Positions 63,878 to 64,000 of a DNA stretch of 64,000 bases are shown piece after piece; the stretch's first letter is position 1; each line of letters starts with the position of its first letter. Position numbers and translations under genes: made by a program. The stretch comes from Robiginitomaculum sp. (GTDB taxonomy: Bacteria; Pseudomonadota; Alphaproteobacteria; Caulobacterales; Maricaulaceae). Where the stretch lies: positions 62,001 to 126,000 of the forward strand of contig JAJFFS010000012.1 in assembly GCA_021776515.1 (NCBI GenBank). The letters run 5' to 3'. The notes under the pieces were generated by a model. It ran no database searches. It was not told where the DNA came from and was given only the letters and a program-made list of their open reading frames with translations.

Positions 63878-64000
63878 GATGAAATTCCCCTGATTTTCTT
63901 TGCCTTACCTTAGGGGAGACAATGGATCGCAGCAAATTAAACTTGCGCCACAAAGGCATATCCTTGTTCCTCCCTCGTTGCTATAAGGGCGAAAAATATA

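Overview
The window is chromosomal DNA of an alphaproteobacterium that I cannot place to order. Pointers to the class are a CarD-family regulator, a DUF2794 protein, an SUV3-like DEAD/DEAH helicase next to ferredoxin and CarD genes, a dodecin, TadE-like proteins and a type II-C CRISPR-Cas9 locus whose repeat starts with GTTGCGG in the crRNA sense, as in other alphaproteobacterial II-C arrays. Base composition looks close to balanced. Most genes are packed in overlapping, co-directional operons.

Left third (1-22300), + strand apart from one gene. A prepilin peptidase fragment (cut by the window edge) is followed by three surface-glycan genes (sulfotransferase, methyltransferase-TPR, RgpF-like). 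These run by a 4-base overlap into a type II secretion operon gspE-F-G-H-I-J-K-L-M plus a short HR-domain protein. The operon ends at a hairpin. Two large secreted proteases follow, divergently transcribed: a subtilisin and a reprolysin-like metalloprotease. They share a C-terminal domain of about 250 residues and are the obvious candidate substrates. A periplasmic STN-like protein comes next. A Wzm/Wzt-type polysaccharide ABC exporter with rfbC follows, then phnA and a nuclease-fold protein.

Middle (22300-42700). Housekeeping genes: carD, fdxA, a TerB-like protein, helicase, rpmB, two amidohydrolases, purD, xseA, a frameshifted LPG-synthase-like membrane gene, DUF2794, ubiX and a hybrid histidine kinase. 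Then comes a tightly overlapping amn-phosphatase-pabB-pabC operon and two orphan TadE-like genes. A tandem repeat of about 55 bp lies upstream of one amidohydrolase.

Accessory segment (42800-54940). It starts at a tRNA-Ser(CGA). Three minus-strand genes encode a sulfotransferase-like protein, an FkbM-like protein with a 21-residue tandem coiled-coil repeat, and a long coiled-coil protein. Next is a complete type II-C CRISPR-Cas system: tracrRNA (-), cas9, cas1, cas2 (+), and an array of 14 repeats and 13 spacers. The full-length anti-repeat, a hairpin-plus-terminator tail, a minus-strand terminator beyond the array and a promoter-like motif in every repeat all indicate that crRNA and tracrRNA are made from the minus strand, opposite to the cas genes. 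The far end of the array abuts an SDR gene that has lost its N-terminal cofactor-binding part.

Right end (55100-64000). tRNA-Leu(TAA), sfsA, an unknown small protein, thiolase, dodecin, a sulfide:quinone-reductase-like flavoprotein, mnmA, a PhoD-like phosphatase lipoprotein, a membrane protein and an M28 peptidase.

All calls come from reading the sequence and translations. No database search was run, and promoter and RNA calls are predictions.
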